A stretch of 64,000 nt of DNA from Leucobacter sp. cx-328 (GTDB taxonomy: Bacteria > Actinomycetota > Actinomycetes > Actinomycetales > Microbacteriaceae): positions 1 to 64,000 of the forward strand of contig NZ_JACVMX010000005.1 in the NCBI RefSeq assembly GCF_014530035.1. The letters are read 5' to 3'. Below, piece after piece: positions 29,640 through 37,402 of this stretch; position 1 is the stretch's first letter, and each line of letters begins with the position of its first letter. Under the pieces are notes generated by a model that was not told the origin of the DNA, ran no database searches, and was given only the letters and a program-made list of their open reading frames with translations. The position numbers and the translations under genes were made by a program.

Positions 29640-29646
29640 GATGCGA

Positions 29647-29680
29647 AGAGACCCCGGGGCCCGACGGCCTCGGGGTCTCT
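29647..29680 (+). terminator. terminator of the ssb operon
   Basis: A 13-bp stem (AGAGACCCCGGGG with CCTCGGGGTCTCT, one G-U pair), followed by a short GTGTG run rather than T residues. Confidence 0.7.
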
Positions 29681-29708
29681 GTGTGACTCAGAGTGATCTA
29701 TTAGAAGA

Positions 29709-30029
29709 TCATTCGACACCGTAGTGCGCGTTCATCTGTCGAGTACCCTGAATGATGAGCAGCTTCTTCAGATCAGTCCCCTTTGCCACATCATCGGTGA
29801 GCTTCCCGCCCCACTTCTGGATCTCCTCCTGAACCCAGAGACTCGCAAAATCAGGGGCGAGTTTGCCAGTACTGCGGATCTGCTTCGCGGTGTCAGTGCT
29901 CTCATACTGATCGAGGCTCTTCTTGATGAAGTCGAAGAAGCTCCGCAGTCGCTCATTCCCCTGCTTGGACAACTCACCAACCTCGACGAGCTTCACTCTC
30001 AGATCGTCGTCGGTGTTCTGTTCGCTCAT
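29709..30029 (-). CDS. hypothetical 106-residue helical protein
   Basis: Starts MSEQNTDDDLRVKL and appears mostly helical and soluble, with a possible amphipathic helix around ELSKQGNERLRSFFDFIKKS. No family recognised. It is convergent with the ssb operon and starts 73 bases before the stop of the paralogue-B zinc-ribbon gene upstream. A GAGAGGA-type ribosome binding site lies just before its ATG. Confidence 0.6.
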   Translation of the reverse strand: MSEQNTDDDLRVKLVEVGELSKQGNERLRSFFDFIKKSLDQYESTDTAKQIRSTGKLAPDFASLWVQEEIQKWGGKLTDDVAKGTDLKKLLIIQGTRQMNAHYGVE

Positions 30030-30101
30030 TTCTCTCCTCTTTTCAGCGCCTGTTCCGGCGATCTCAAGCCTACGGGTCAGGCTTCTACGGCGAGCACGGC
30101 C

Positions 30102-30281
30102 CTACCTCCTCCCCTCGAACGGGTCCGTGACGCTGTGCAGGCCGTGCTCAGGGCACGAGAACGCTACCCTGATCGCGGCTTCCTCGCCGCCGTCGAATAT
30201 CTCGGGCTCGCAGTCGCAGCCGCACTCGGAGCAGGTTCGGTAGTCCTCGTTGCCCGAGCCGTCTCCGATCCTGATATGCAT
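30102..30281 (-). CDS. small zinc-ribbon protein, paralogue B
   Basis: A 59-residue protein with CSECGCDC and FSCPEHGLHS, the duplicate of the protein at 26308-26520. I start it at the ATG at 30281, because only from here does it align with the other copy; the frame is open further upstream. Function unknown; it is expected to bind zinc. Confidence 0.65.
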   Translation of the reverse strand: MHIRIGDGSGNEDYRTCSECGCDCEPEIFDGGEEAAIRVAFSCPEHGLHSVTDPFEGRR

Positions 30282-30367
30282 GCGTTGATGATACGCGGGA
30301 CGCCACCCTTCTCGCGGAACTCGGTGTTGTCGTGAGCGATCCCGCCTCACGAACATAGAATCGTTCC

Positions 30368-31282
30368 ATGACCAACAAGCTCGGAGGCAATGAAGAACAG
30401 GTGCGCCGCTTCATCGACGCGGCGCAGAGTCTGAGTAGCTCTGACATCGAGCCGGTCGTCACAGCGACGCGCAGACAGGAAGTTCGCGATGCGGGGTCTC
30501 GGATCTTGGACGTTCCTCGGTCTGCATCGCACTACGCGGCCATAGAGTCTGCAGTTCGCGGTCTCGTAAAGGATGTTCGGGCGAAGCTGCCACAGTCCAC
30601 CACGACTGCCGAGCGAATGACCATGGGGAGCTTCACTTCGCTCCTGGGTTTGGCAGTGTTCGCTCTCGCATCGCGCACGCAGCTCGATGACAACACAGTG
30701 GCGCTAGTAGTGGACCCATTCGCAAGGCGACTCGGGTTCGAGTGGCGGTCCTGGGGTGTGCCCAACGCAACAAGAAACCTCTGGAGCGGCGAGCCCAACG
30801 ACGACGATGCAGCTCGGGAGCCTATAACAGTCGCGGTGAGCGGCGGGCCCGACGACGACGTAGCTCCTGCGCCGAGGTTCGACCGCGACGAGCCGGCTTG
30901 GGCGGCGCGCATAGTGGTCGGGGTGAGCGAAGAGCTCGGCGACAGGGAACGACAGCAGCTCGCCCACTTCCTCGACCCCGACTACTCGGCGAGGATCGAG
31001 GACGACGAGCCGGAGACGAAGTTCGAGGACATCTACGTCTCGCAGGAGCACCGCTTCTCGCTGGGCGCGGAGCTCATCTTCGGCATCGGCTACCTGTCGA
31101 TTCCGGTGTCGACGGGCCTCGTCGACTACGAGGAGTACTACGCCCTCAACCGCGACGAGTTCGAGCAGTTCCGCAAGGACCCCGAGCTGGCTCTCCCGCT
31201 TGTTGAACAGTGCCGCAGGCGCGAGCAGGACGGCCGCCTCATGCAACAGCTGCCGGTCACGAATCGTGGCGTACCCGTCTAG
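30368..31282 (+). CDS. hypothetical protein
   Basis: A 304-residue acidic protein. No domain recognised. The N-terminal 100 residues look helical with one hydrophobic segment (SLLGLAVFALASRT); the middle is Asp/Pro-rich and probably a linker; the C-terminal part has LGAELIFGIGYLSIPVSTGLV, which could be a membrane or buried hairpin. It stands alone between leftward genes. A promoter must lie in 30282-30367. Confidence 0.7.
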   Translation: MTNKLGGNEEQVRRFIDAAQSLSSSDIEPVVTATRRQEVRDAGSRILDVPRSASHYAAIESAVRGLVKDVRAKLPQSTTTAERMTMGSFTSLLGLAVFALASRTQLDDNTVALVVDPFARRLGFEWRSWGVPNATRNLWSGEPNDDDAAREPITVAVSGGPDDDVAPAPRFDRDEPAWAARIVVGVSEELGDRERQQLAHFLDPDYSARIEDDEPETKFEDIYVSQEHRFSLGAELIFGIGYLSIPVSTGLVDYEEYYALNRDEFEQFRKDPELALPLVEQCRRREQDGRLMQQLPVTNRGVPV

Positions 31283-31350
31283 CGGGCGAGCGTCCGCTTG
31301 CTCTCAGGGGAGCCGAGGCGTCGCGTGCCTCGCCCCGCTGCGAACGGGGT

Positions 31351-32091
31351 TTACGCGACGTAGAAGAACGTGAAGAACACCGCGAACCCGACGAATACCG
31401 CGAGCGGCAGGCCCAGAGACATCACCAACGTGGCGATAGCGGCGCCCCTACGCTCTCGCCTGACGAGGGAGATGATCGAGAACACGACGCCCCCGCCCAT
31501 CGCGACGAGCAGCCCGATCGCCCACCCGGCTCCTGGGAGGACGTTTGACGCCGTGCCGACATAGGTGAGCAGCAGGGAGCCCAGGAACACGAGCAGCGCC
31601 GCGCGACCCCAGACCGGCTTTGCTCGGCTCCCTGCAGGCTCGCCTCGTTCGTCGGGCTCGCTTCGGCGCGCTCCAAGACTCGGTGCACGCTCGAAGCCCT
31701 GTTCCGTGCAGCCCTCTAGCTCAGCAGCCCGGCGGAGCGCCTGCAGCACCCTGCCGTCCTTCACGAAGCCGTCGATAAAGCCGTCGCAGAACCTCTCGCC
31801 GCGCTGCACCCACGTGAGGAACGTGGACAGCTGCGACTGGCTCATCTCCGGGACGCTCAGCTCTCGCACCTCGTCGACGCGCTCTGTGTAACCGTAGTCG
31901 GTGCCAACCAGCTCTGAAGCGCCCCACAACGCTTCCATGAGCCGCTTGTCGTAGTTCGGATAGGACATCGTGCGCGCCCCGGACTCCGTCACTCGCGACG
32001 ATGTCCACTCGACGGTGTAGCCGGCCTCAAGCAGCTCGATGCCTGTGCTGATTCGCTGCAAGGCGTCCATCTGGTCCTCGTTTCTAGTCAT
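31351..32091 (-). CDS. DUF6508-like protein with three membrane segments
   Basis: The first half (to about 120) contains LSTFLTWVQRGERFCDGFIDGFVKDGRV, quoted here in two parts as LSTFLTWVQRGERFC and DGFIDGFVKDGRV, the pattern I associate with DUF6508. A charged linker leads to three hydrophobic helices (ALLVFLGSLLLTYVG, GWAIGLLVAMGGGVVF and VMSLGLPLAVFVGFAV). The fusion of such a domain to a membrane anchor is unusual. I choose the ATG at 32091, overlapping the previous stop by one base (TGATG). It is the last gene of a three-gene operon headed by the resolvase. Confidence 0.7.
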   Translation of the reverse strand: MTRNEDQMDALQRISTGIELLEAGYTVEWTSSRVTESGARTMSYPNYDKRLMEALWGASELVGTDYGYTERVDEVRELSVPEMSQSQLSTFLTWVQRGERFCDGFIDGFVKDGRVLQALRRAAELEGCTEQGFERAPSLGARRSEPDERGEPAGSRAKPVWGRAALLVFLGSLLLTYVGTASNVLPGAGWAIGLLVAMGGGVVFSIISLVRRERRGAAIATLVMSLGLPLAVFVGFAVFFTFFYVA

Positions 32092-32627
32092 CACGTGAGG
32101 TACCTCTTCGGCCCGAGCATCGGCAACGGCCGGCCCGGAGGGTGCGGATGCGCCGGGTTCCCTGTCTTCAGCAGTGCGTCAAGCGTGTACGCCCTCACGC
32201 TCATCCGGTCGAGCAGTGCCAGCACATCGGGTAGCGCCCGCGTCAAGGTCGCCGAGCCGCCCATGTTGCCCCAGGCTCCGAGCACCTCGGTCGCGCCCAC
32301 CAGGTCGAGCACGTGCTCGATAGCGTCGCAGTTCGCAGCGGAGAGCCCCGCATCATACGGCCTGAGCGCCTTCGGCTTGGGAGACCGCTCCGGGTAGAGG
32401 TTCAGCATGAGCCACCCCGGATGCCTCCGCCTGGAGACGTCAATCACGTGGTTCACGGTCTTGTCGGACTCAGTCTCGCGGGCGTGCGAGGGGTTCATGC
32501 CGATCACGACGAGCGGCGGCGACCCCGCGGAGCATGCGCGGATCCTGCCGAGCGCGAAGCGGTGCCGGGCGTTGGCCGGGTTCGGGTCCCAGAAGTCTGG
32601 CTCCTGGCCGGAAGGGTAAGCGATCAT
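32091..32627 (-). CDS. DUF1643 family protein
   Basis: A 178-residue protein of the DUF1643 type: LVVIGMNPSHARETESDKTV near residue 40, then LMLNLYPERSPKPKAL and VLGAWGNMGG. The family is widespread on mobile elements and its function is not known. It overlaps the resolvase stop by four bases (ATGA) and the next gene by one, so the three proteins are made together. Confidence 0.8.
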   Translation of the reverse strand: MIAYPSGQEPDFWDPNPANARHRFALGRIRACSAGSPPLVVIGMNPSHARETESDKTVNHVIDVSRRRHPGWLMLNLYPERSPKPKALRPYDAGLSAANCDAIEHVLDLVGATEVLGAWGNMGGSATLTRALPDVLALLDRMSVRAYTLDALLKTGNPAHPHPPGRPLPMLGPKRYLT

Positions 32628-33202
32628 GCATTCGCCTCAGTTTTTGCGCTCTCTTCCAAGAGCACGGCGTGCACGCTGCCCACGGAGACGTCGAGCACCC
32701 GAGCGATGACTCTTATCGACTCCCCCTTCTCGCGGCGCGCAAGAATGACCGCACGCTTGTCGTCGTCGATCACGCGAGGCCGGCCGCCGACCTTGCCACG
32801 CTTGCGTGCGGCTTCGAGGCCGTTCTTCGTCTTGCGGCTGATGTCGCGGCGGCGATCCTCCGCGAGAGCGAGAGCAAGGTCAAGGATCAGCGACCGCTCC
32901 GTGTGCTCACCAGCGGCGATGCCGTCGAGCACCTTCACCGAGATACCGCGCTCGAAAAGCTCAGTGAGCACGATGAGCCCTTCCAGCAGGTTTCGGCCGA
33001 GCCGGTCCACCTCCTGCACCGTGAGCATGTCCCCGTCGCGCAGGTAGTCAAGTGCAGCAGTGAGCCCCGGGCGGTCCTTGACCGCGAGCTTGCCGCTGAC
33101 CTTCTCCTCGAACACCTTGACGCAGATCGGGTCGAGCACGTCGTGCTGTCGTGCGGTGTCCTGCCCCTTCGTGCTCACACGCACGAGTCCCACGAGTGCC
33201 AC
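32624..33202 (-). CDS. small serine recombinase (resolvase/invertase family)
   Basis: A 192-residue resolvase: GLVRVSTKGQD carries the nucleophile Ser10, EVDRLGRNLLEGLIVL is the resolvase core, and the C-terminus (about 140-190) is the helix-turn-helix that reads the res site. The frame opens at a GTG at 33211 that lies inside the GGAGG; the GTG at 33202 is correctly spaced, so I use it. It could resolve multimers of the circular element or invert DNA. The region upstream holds repeated GTTCA sites that fit a res site. Confidence 0.92.
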   Translation of the reverse strand: MALVGLVRVSTKGQDTARQHDVLDPICVKVFEEKVSGKLAVKDRPGLTAALDYLRDGDMLTVQEVDRLGRNLLEGLIVLTELFERGISVKVLDGIAAGEHTERSLILDLALALAEDRRRDISRKTKNGLEAARKRGKVGGRPRVIDDDKRAVILARREKGESIRVIARVLDVSVGSVHAVLLEESAKTEANA

Positions 33203-33211
33203 GCGCGTCAC

Positions 33212-33352
33212 CTCCGTTCAGAAAACCTGTTCACTATCTACTCCCAACCTTACTGGTTACTGAACGAGTTTTTGAACACTATTTGCACCGGTACAGCGGC
33301 TTCGCGGCCACCGTGTTCAGATTCAACTAATGGCCGTTTGTTGAACGCGTAC
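33212..33352. promoter_or_regulatory. candidate res site
   Basis: Six copies of GTTCA/TGAAC arranged in three pairs: 33216 and 33229, 33261 and 33273, 33315 and 33342 (the last pair inverted, about 32 bp outer span). Three subsites upstream of a resolvase gene are the normal layout of res, which also represses the resolvase promoter. Inferred from spacing, not tested. Confidence 0.65.
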
Positions 33353-33462
33353 TGACCTGCCTTCGGCGATGCTCCTGCCGATGTCGGAGGTTCACGAGAC
33401 AATGATGCGACCGGATGCTGGATCACTGGCGATCACCGGGAGATTCAAGTAGGAGGACACAG

Positions 33463-34647
33463 ATGGCAACGGCGAGCGAGCGGTACAGGCGCCACACGGT
33501 GTGGGAGACGCTGGCGATCAAGCGCGAGTCCCTCAATGCAGCGAGGTTCGGCAGTAAGGATCTCGAGCGCTGGCGTACCGATGTGGTCGAGTGGCTCCTC
33601 GAGGCAGAGAAGACCAAGGCTGCGCGGCAACCTGCACTGTACCTCGGAGTCCTAGATGATCTGGGCAATGCTCTGAATCAACTCCCGGTCACGGAGACCG
33701 AGTTCCAGCGTTTTCTCTCAAATGGGTACTCGCAGCAACTGCTTGTCTCTCTCCGCGCGCTGCCGCTGCCGCCGCCCAAGGACCTTAAGGACTCCTACGT
33801 CGCGCTTCTCGACGATGAGATCGAAGCCAGAACCGAACGACTCGACCGTCTCGAAGGACGGGTTGCCGAGACCGAGAAAGCGCTGGCGGATCGACAAGCG
33901 ACGCTCGACACCCTCGAGAAGAAGGCCACTGCGATCGCTGCCGAGGTCGAAGCCGAGCGCGAGGCGATCAAGTCCGTGAGCGAAGCGGCGACGGAGCAGA
34001 TAGAGAACGAGTGGAGTGAATCGCTCGCAGATTGGTCGAAGAAGCGAGCCGAGTTCGACGAAGAGCAGAACGCGAAGATCCTGGCGCATGCTGCCTCGCT
34101 TGCCGCTACGGCGCGCGCCGGTGAAGCACTGGCCGAGCACGCAGCGGGTAGCCTGAGCGCCGCGGACTGGAACGGGCGCGCCAAGCGTGAGCGTCGAGCA
34201 GCGCAGTGGATGCGCTTCGGGGCAGCTGCTTCGTTCGTCTTCGCCGGGGCCGTCGGCTGGTTTATCGTCAGCGAGGCCGTCAAGAACAACTTCGATCTGA
34301 CCGTCGGGGACGGCCTGCTGCGCGCGAGCGTCGCAGCAGTGATCGGTGCATTCGGCGCCCTCCTGCTCCGCGAGTCCGGCCGCCATTTCCGAGAAGCTGA
34401 TACCGCCGAGGATGTGGCGCTCTCCCTCAGGGCACTGGCGCCGTTCTATGCCAGCTCCGATGACGACGTCCGCCTCGCTGCACGCGTCCAAGTCGGCAAC
34501 GCGGTGCTCGTGCGGAACGTGCTCTCGAGGTTCGCCCACCGAGATGCGGCGAAACACGCTGGCGAGGCCAGTACGGCTGACCTCCCGAAGCTAGTGGACG
34601 ACGCGGCCCAGGCGCTCGGCAAAGCCAGGCAGATGGACCCAGCCTGA
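33463..34647 (+). CDS. coiled-coil protein with two membrane segments
   Basis: A 394-residue protein from the ATG at 33463 (GGAGG 7 bases before). The N-terminal 110 residues look like a globular helical domain; about 120-215 is coiled coil (TERLDRLEGRVAETEKALAD). Then come two membrane helices (AASFVFAGAVGWFIVSEAV and LRASVAAVIGAFGALLLRE) and a 90-residue helical tail. I know no family. Coiled-coil plus membrane proteins next to restriction systems are often defence effectors, and with the zinc-finger gene 58 bases downstream it may form a two-gene unit. That is inference. Confidence 0.75.
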   Translation: MATASERYRRHTVWETLAIKRESLNAARFGSKDLERWRTDVVEWLLEAEKTKAARQPALYLGVLDDLGNALNQLPVTETEFQRFLSNGYSQQLLVSLRALPLPPPKDLKDSYVALLDDEIEARTERLDRLEGRVAETEKALADRQATLDTLEKKATAIAAEVEAEREAIKSVSEAATEQIENEWSESLADWSKKRAEFDEEQNAKILAHAASLAATARAGEALAEHAAGSLSAADWNGRAKRERRAAQWMRFGAAASFVFAGAVGWFIVSEAVKNNFDLTVGDGLLRASVAAVIGAFGALLLRESGRHFREADTAEDVALSLRALAPFYASSDDDVRLAARVQVGNAVLVRNVLSRFAHRDAAKHAGEASTADLPKLVDDAAQALGKARQMDPA

Positions 34648-34705
34648 TGATCAATGACTACTGTGGACTATCGCTACTGATTTCCCATGAAGAAGGGTGA
34701 ATCCC

Positions 34706-35710
34706 ATGACTGTGCCTTCCGATGTGGTGAAGAGGCTGCTGCAAGAACAGGAGCAGCAGCTCGCCGTTGAGCTCCTGCGGAACAATCGCCTCCAGGGATA
34801 TTTTCCGCCTGACAGTGAGGAGCTGTCCATGCTCCTTGGCGACTCAAGAGCCGACTTTGCCGACTTCCCTCGTGTCTTCCTGCACCCACGAGGCCACAAG
34901 ATAGTGGGAGTGAAGGTTCTGTGGCCTGAATCGGAGGAAGCCGCGCTATCTGAACTCATCGACATTCTGCAACTGCTCGAAGACGCCTTCTCAGACTACG
35001 AGGAGGTCCATCTCCTCGCGGCAACACCATGGGAGTGCCCTCGCCTCGGTCGCTGGTTGAAATCGGTGCCGGGAATTTCCTTGACGGGTATTCAGGCCTC
35101 GCTCAACGTCACGGTTGGCGCGGACACTGCTGGCCCCGTCCCGCGAGTGCCCGCACCCGCACCCAGCCCGACGCCATTGTCGCCTGAGCCTGAGCCTGAG
35201 CCTGATCGCACGGAATCACAAGAGCTAGTTCCCGACAAAGTACTACCACCTCCTCACAGGAGGAAACCCCAGTCTCTGAAGGACTGGGCCGTGCCTGTGT
35301 GCCCGGAGTGCGAGGCCAGAATCGAGCTCGCTGACTTCGTGATCCAACCTCATCCTGGTGGCGGCCAGGTCGACTGCCCTACCAGCGGCAGTTTCGCAGT
35401 GATCCCCTCAGGTAGCACAAAGAGAATCAAGGCAGTATGCCCGGGCTGCACTGGAGCAACCGGGACGAATGCGATGACCGGGAAGATCTATCCTCACCTG
35501 ATTCCAGGATCCCCAGACGCCCCCTGCCCATGGGGCAACTATTATCTAGAACCAGGCCCCAAGGAGATCAAAGTACACCTGCGCAAGAGGCAATCTGACG
35601 AACCAGTTCCAGCAGTCACTGCGTCGAAACAAAAAATCCGACCCAACTATGCCGACAGAACTGTGAATAGCGTCTTCGCTTATAACGGCGGGTCACCGGG
35701 TTCCCGTTAG
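34706..35710 (+). CDS. hypothetical zinc-finger protein
   Basis: A 334-residue protein. Residues 1-140 form an alpha/beta domain; a Pro/Glu linker (SPEPEPEPD) follows. From about 195 on there is a cysteine-rich module: CPECEARIELADF, a further Cys in GGQVDCPTSG, then AVCPGCTG and CPWGNYY. It probably binds zinc. The start is the ATG at 34706 with AAGGG before it; a GTG at 34697 is possible. Function unknown. It lies after the coiled-coil/membrane gene and probably shares its transcript. Confidence 0.7.
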   Translation: MTVPSDVVKRLLQEQEQQLAVELLRNNRLQGYFPPDSEELSMLLGDSRADFADFPRVFLHPRGHKIVGVKVLWPESEEAALSELIDILQLLEDAFSDYEEVHLLAATPWECPRLGRWLKSVPGISLTGIQASLNVTVGADTAGPVPRVPAPAPSPTPLSPEPEPEPDRTESQELVPDKVLPPPHRRKPQSLKDWAVPVCPECEARIELADFVIQPHPGGGQVDCPTSGSFAVIPSGSTKRIKAVCPGCTGATGTNAMTGKIYPHLIPGSPDAPCPWGNYYLEPGPKEIKVHLRKRQSDEPVPAVTASKQKIRPNYADRTVNSVFAYNGGSPGSR

Positions 35711-35864
35711 GACATGAAGCCTGGGCGTCCTACCTCGAGCCTTTCACAGGCCTGCAAAGTCCACTTGGCCACGTGTTTCAACGTCACGACTTATGCTCCA
35801 TAAGAGGATGACGAGTGGCCCCCCTGCTCAAAATCTCGGAAGGCCGCTCCAGGACGCACCGCGT

Positions 35865-36446
35865 TCAGCCGCGCCGAACCCCGGCCGGATCGAACATCGG
35901 CGAACCCAGCTCCTCGCGGAGCTGGCGGTAGCATCGAGCCGTCATGCCCTTCTCGATAAGCTCTCGCGCCCGCTCGGGGTATCCGAAGACCTCCGGCAGG
36001 CCGCCTGAGCGAAGCGTCGCCAGAGCTTCTTCGCGCACCTGCGAACCAGGGTGCACGAAGCCGTGCGGCTCGTACTGGAAAAGGTTCCAGCACCAGGCCG
36101 TCGCTTCTCCCCGAGTGATGCCAGACCAGCGGCCCCGTTCCACGACGTCGCCGGCGTTCGGCTGGTCGAACGCACCCTCGAACTCGGCCAGATCGGCTTC
36201 GCGGCGCTCGATCGCAGCGAGTTCGCGCCGCTGCTCGCGCTCCTGCGCCGCTGCTTCGATCATGGCCGCGACCTGTTCCAGACTGAGCGGTGCGCCTCCG
36301 ACCACGGACACGAATGCGATGGGCGGGTGCTCACGGAGCACTCGCTCGGCCAGCCCGCCCATGACTCGATCGGCCACCGCTCGCAGTCCGAGGACGCTCC
36401 ACCACCCATCGTCGTCCGGCAGTCGGCGCTTTGTTGTTGAGGACAT
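35865..36446 (-). CDS. hypothetical protein
   Basis: A 193-residue acidic protein starting MSSTTKRRLPDDDGWW. It has a helical charged centre (AAQEREQRRELAAIERREADLAE in two parts: AAQEREQRRELAAI and ERREADLAEFEG) and ends in a motif-poor domain with GEATAWCWNLFQYEP. I cannot assign it. It stands alone; flanking gaps of about 150-200 bases show nothing further. Confidence 0.65.
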   Translation of the reverse strand: MSSTTKRRLPDDDGWWSVLGLRAVADRVMGGLAERVLREHPPIAFVSVVGGAPLSLEQVAAMIEAAAQEREQRRELAAIERREADLAEFEGAFDQPNAGDVVERGRWSGITRGEATAWCWNLFQYEPHGFVHPGSQVREEALATLRSGGLPEVFGYPERARELIEKGMTARCYRQLREELGSPMFDPAGVRRG

Positions 36447-36641
36447 GAGAACAGCCCCTCCCCGGGGCATCGCCCCATCGAATCTTGCGGCATGAGATCT
36501 CATGCCGCCCGTTCTTCCCCTGGGACACCCGGGAATCGATGGATTCGGGTTGTCGCGCGACCGGCCAGGTACCTACGGTCACGACTCTTGAACGTAGGAG
36601 GAACCATACCACAGACGTCGAGAGCGGCGCTCACCGTAAAG

Positions 36642-37364
36642 CTATAGGAGCACCTTCAGGAGCGCGGGAAGGTCCGAGCGGACGACGAGAGCCAGCGGCT
36701 TCTCGCTGACCTTCCCTGAATGGGTGATCGCGATGGCCTGGGGAGGGGTGTTGTTCTCCAGACCTGCGAAGACGCGCCAGGCCTGGACCACAGTCAACTC
36801 GCGTGAGCGCACGAGGACCTTGTCCTCCGCCTCTGAGAACTTTAGAACCTCGCCCAGCGAAGCATGCTCGATCGCAGCACCCGAGAACGCCTTGTATTCG
36901 GAAGCGAGCCATCGTGCCACAGCGTTGGTAGTGATCAGCTCCAGGCTCCCATCGCCCATGCGGACAGGCGCCTGCGAGAAGTTGTGCTCCCTCACGAGGT
37001 CGAGGAACTCTGCGGAGTCGCTCGCCTCGTCGAGCACGCCCACTTTCTGGTTCGGCATCACCGAAGCGACTCGAGGAGGGTTCTCGAGCTGATCTGCGAT
37101 CCGTTCGAACTCCTCGACGACGCTGTCCCTCGGCTCTGCGATCGGATCGCCTGTGTGAGACCCCCTCGTGTGCAGGATCACATTGCGCAGCTCCGCATAG
37201 TCGAGGAGCACGTCTCGCGTCGGTGCGACCAGAAGCTTACTGGCTCGGACCCGCTTCGAAAAAGAGACGTAATCGGTGTCAGACTGCTTCCCTTCGAGTT
37301 GACGGTCGACTCTGTTGTACGCGTCGATGAATCGTGCCGCGTTGGACAGCTGTGGGTCGTTCAT
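36642..37364 (-). CDS. CBS-like domain protein linked to the type I system
   Basis: A 240-residue protein. The N-terminal 100 residues are helical; about 100-220 resembles a CBS pair: KVGVLDEASDSAEFLDLVRE, APVRMGDGSLELITTNAVARWL, then a second half ending THSGKVSEKPLALVVRSDLPAL. CBS domains sense adenylates. It starts 38 bases after hsdR on the same strand with GGAGGAG before its ATG, so it belongs to the hsd operon. It may sense nucleotide state for the restriction enzyme or act separately. Confidence 0.72.
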   Translation of the reverse strand: MNDPQLSNAARFIDAYNRVDRQLEGKQSDTDYVSFSKRVRASKLLVAPTRDVLLDYAELRNVILHTRGSHTGDPIAEPRDSVVEEFERIADQLENPPRVASVMPNQKVGVLDEASDSAEFLDLVREHNFSQAPVRMGDGSLELITTNAVARWLASEYKAFSGAAIEHASLGEVLKFSEAEDKVLVRSRELTVVQAWRVFAGLENNTPPQAIAITHSGKVSEKPLALVVRSDLPALLKVLL

Positions 37365-37402
37365 TGTTCGTCACTCCTCCAGGTCAGGACATCTAGATTC
37401 CA

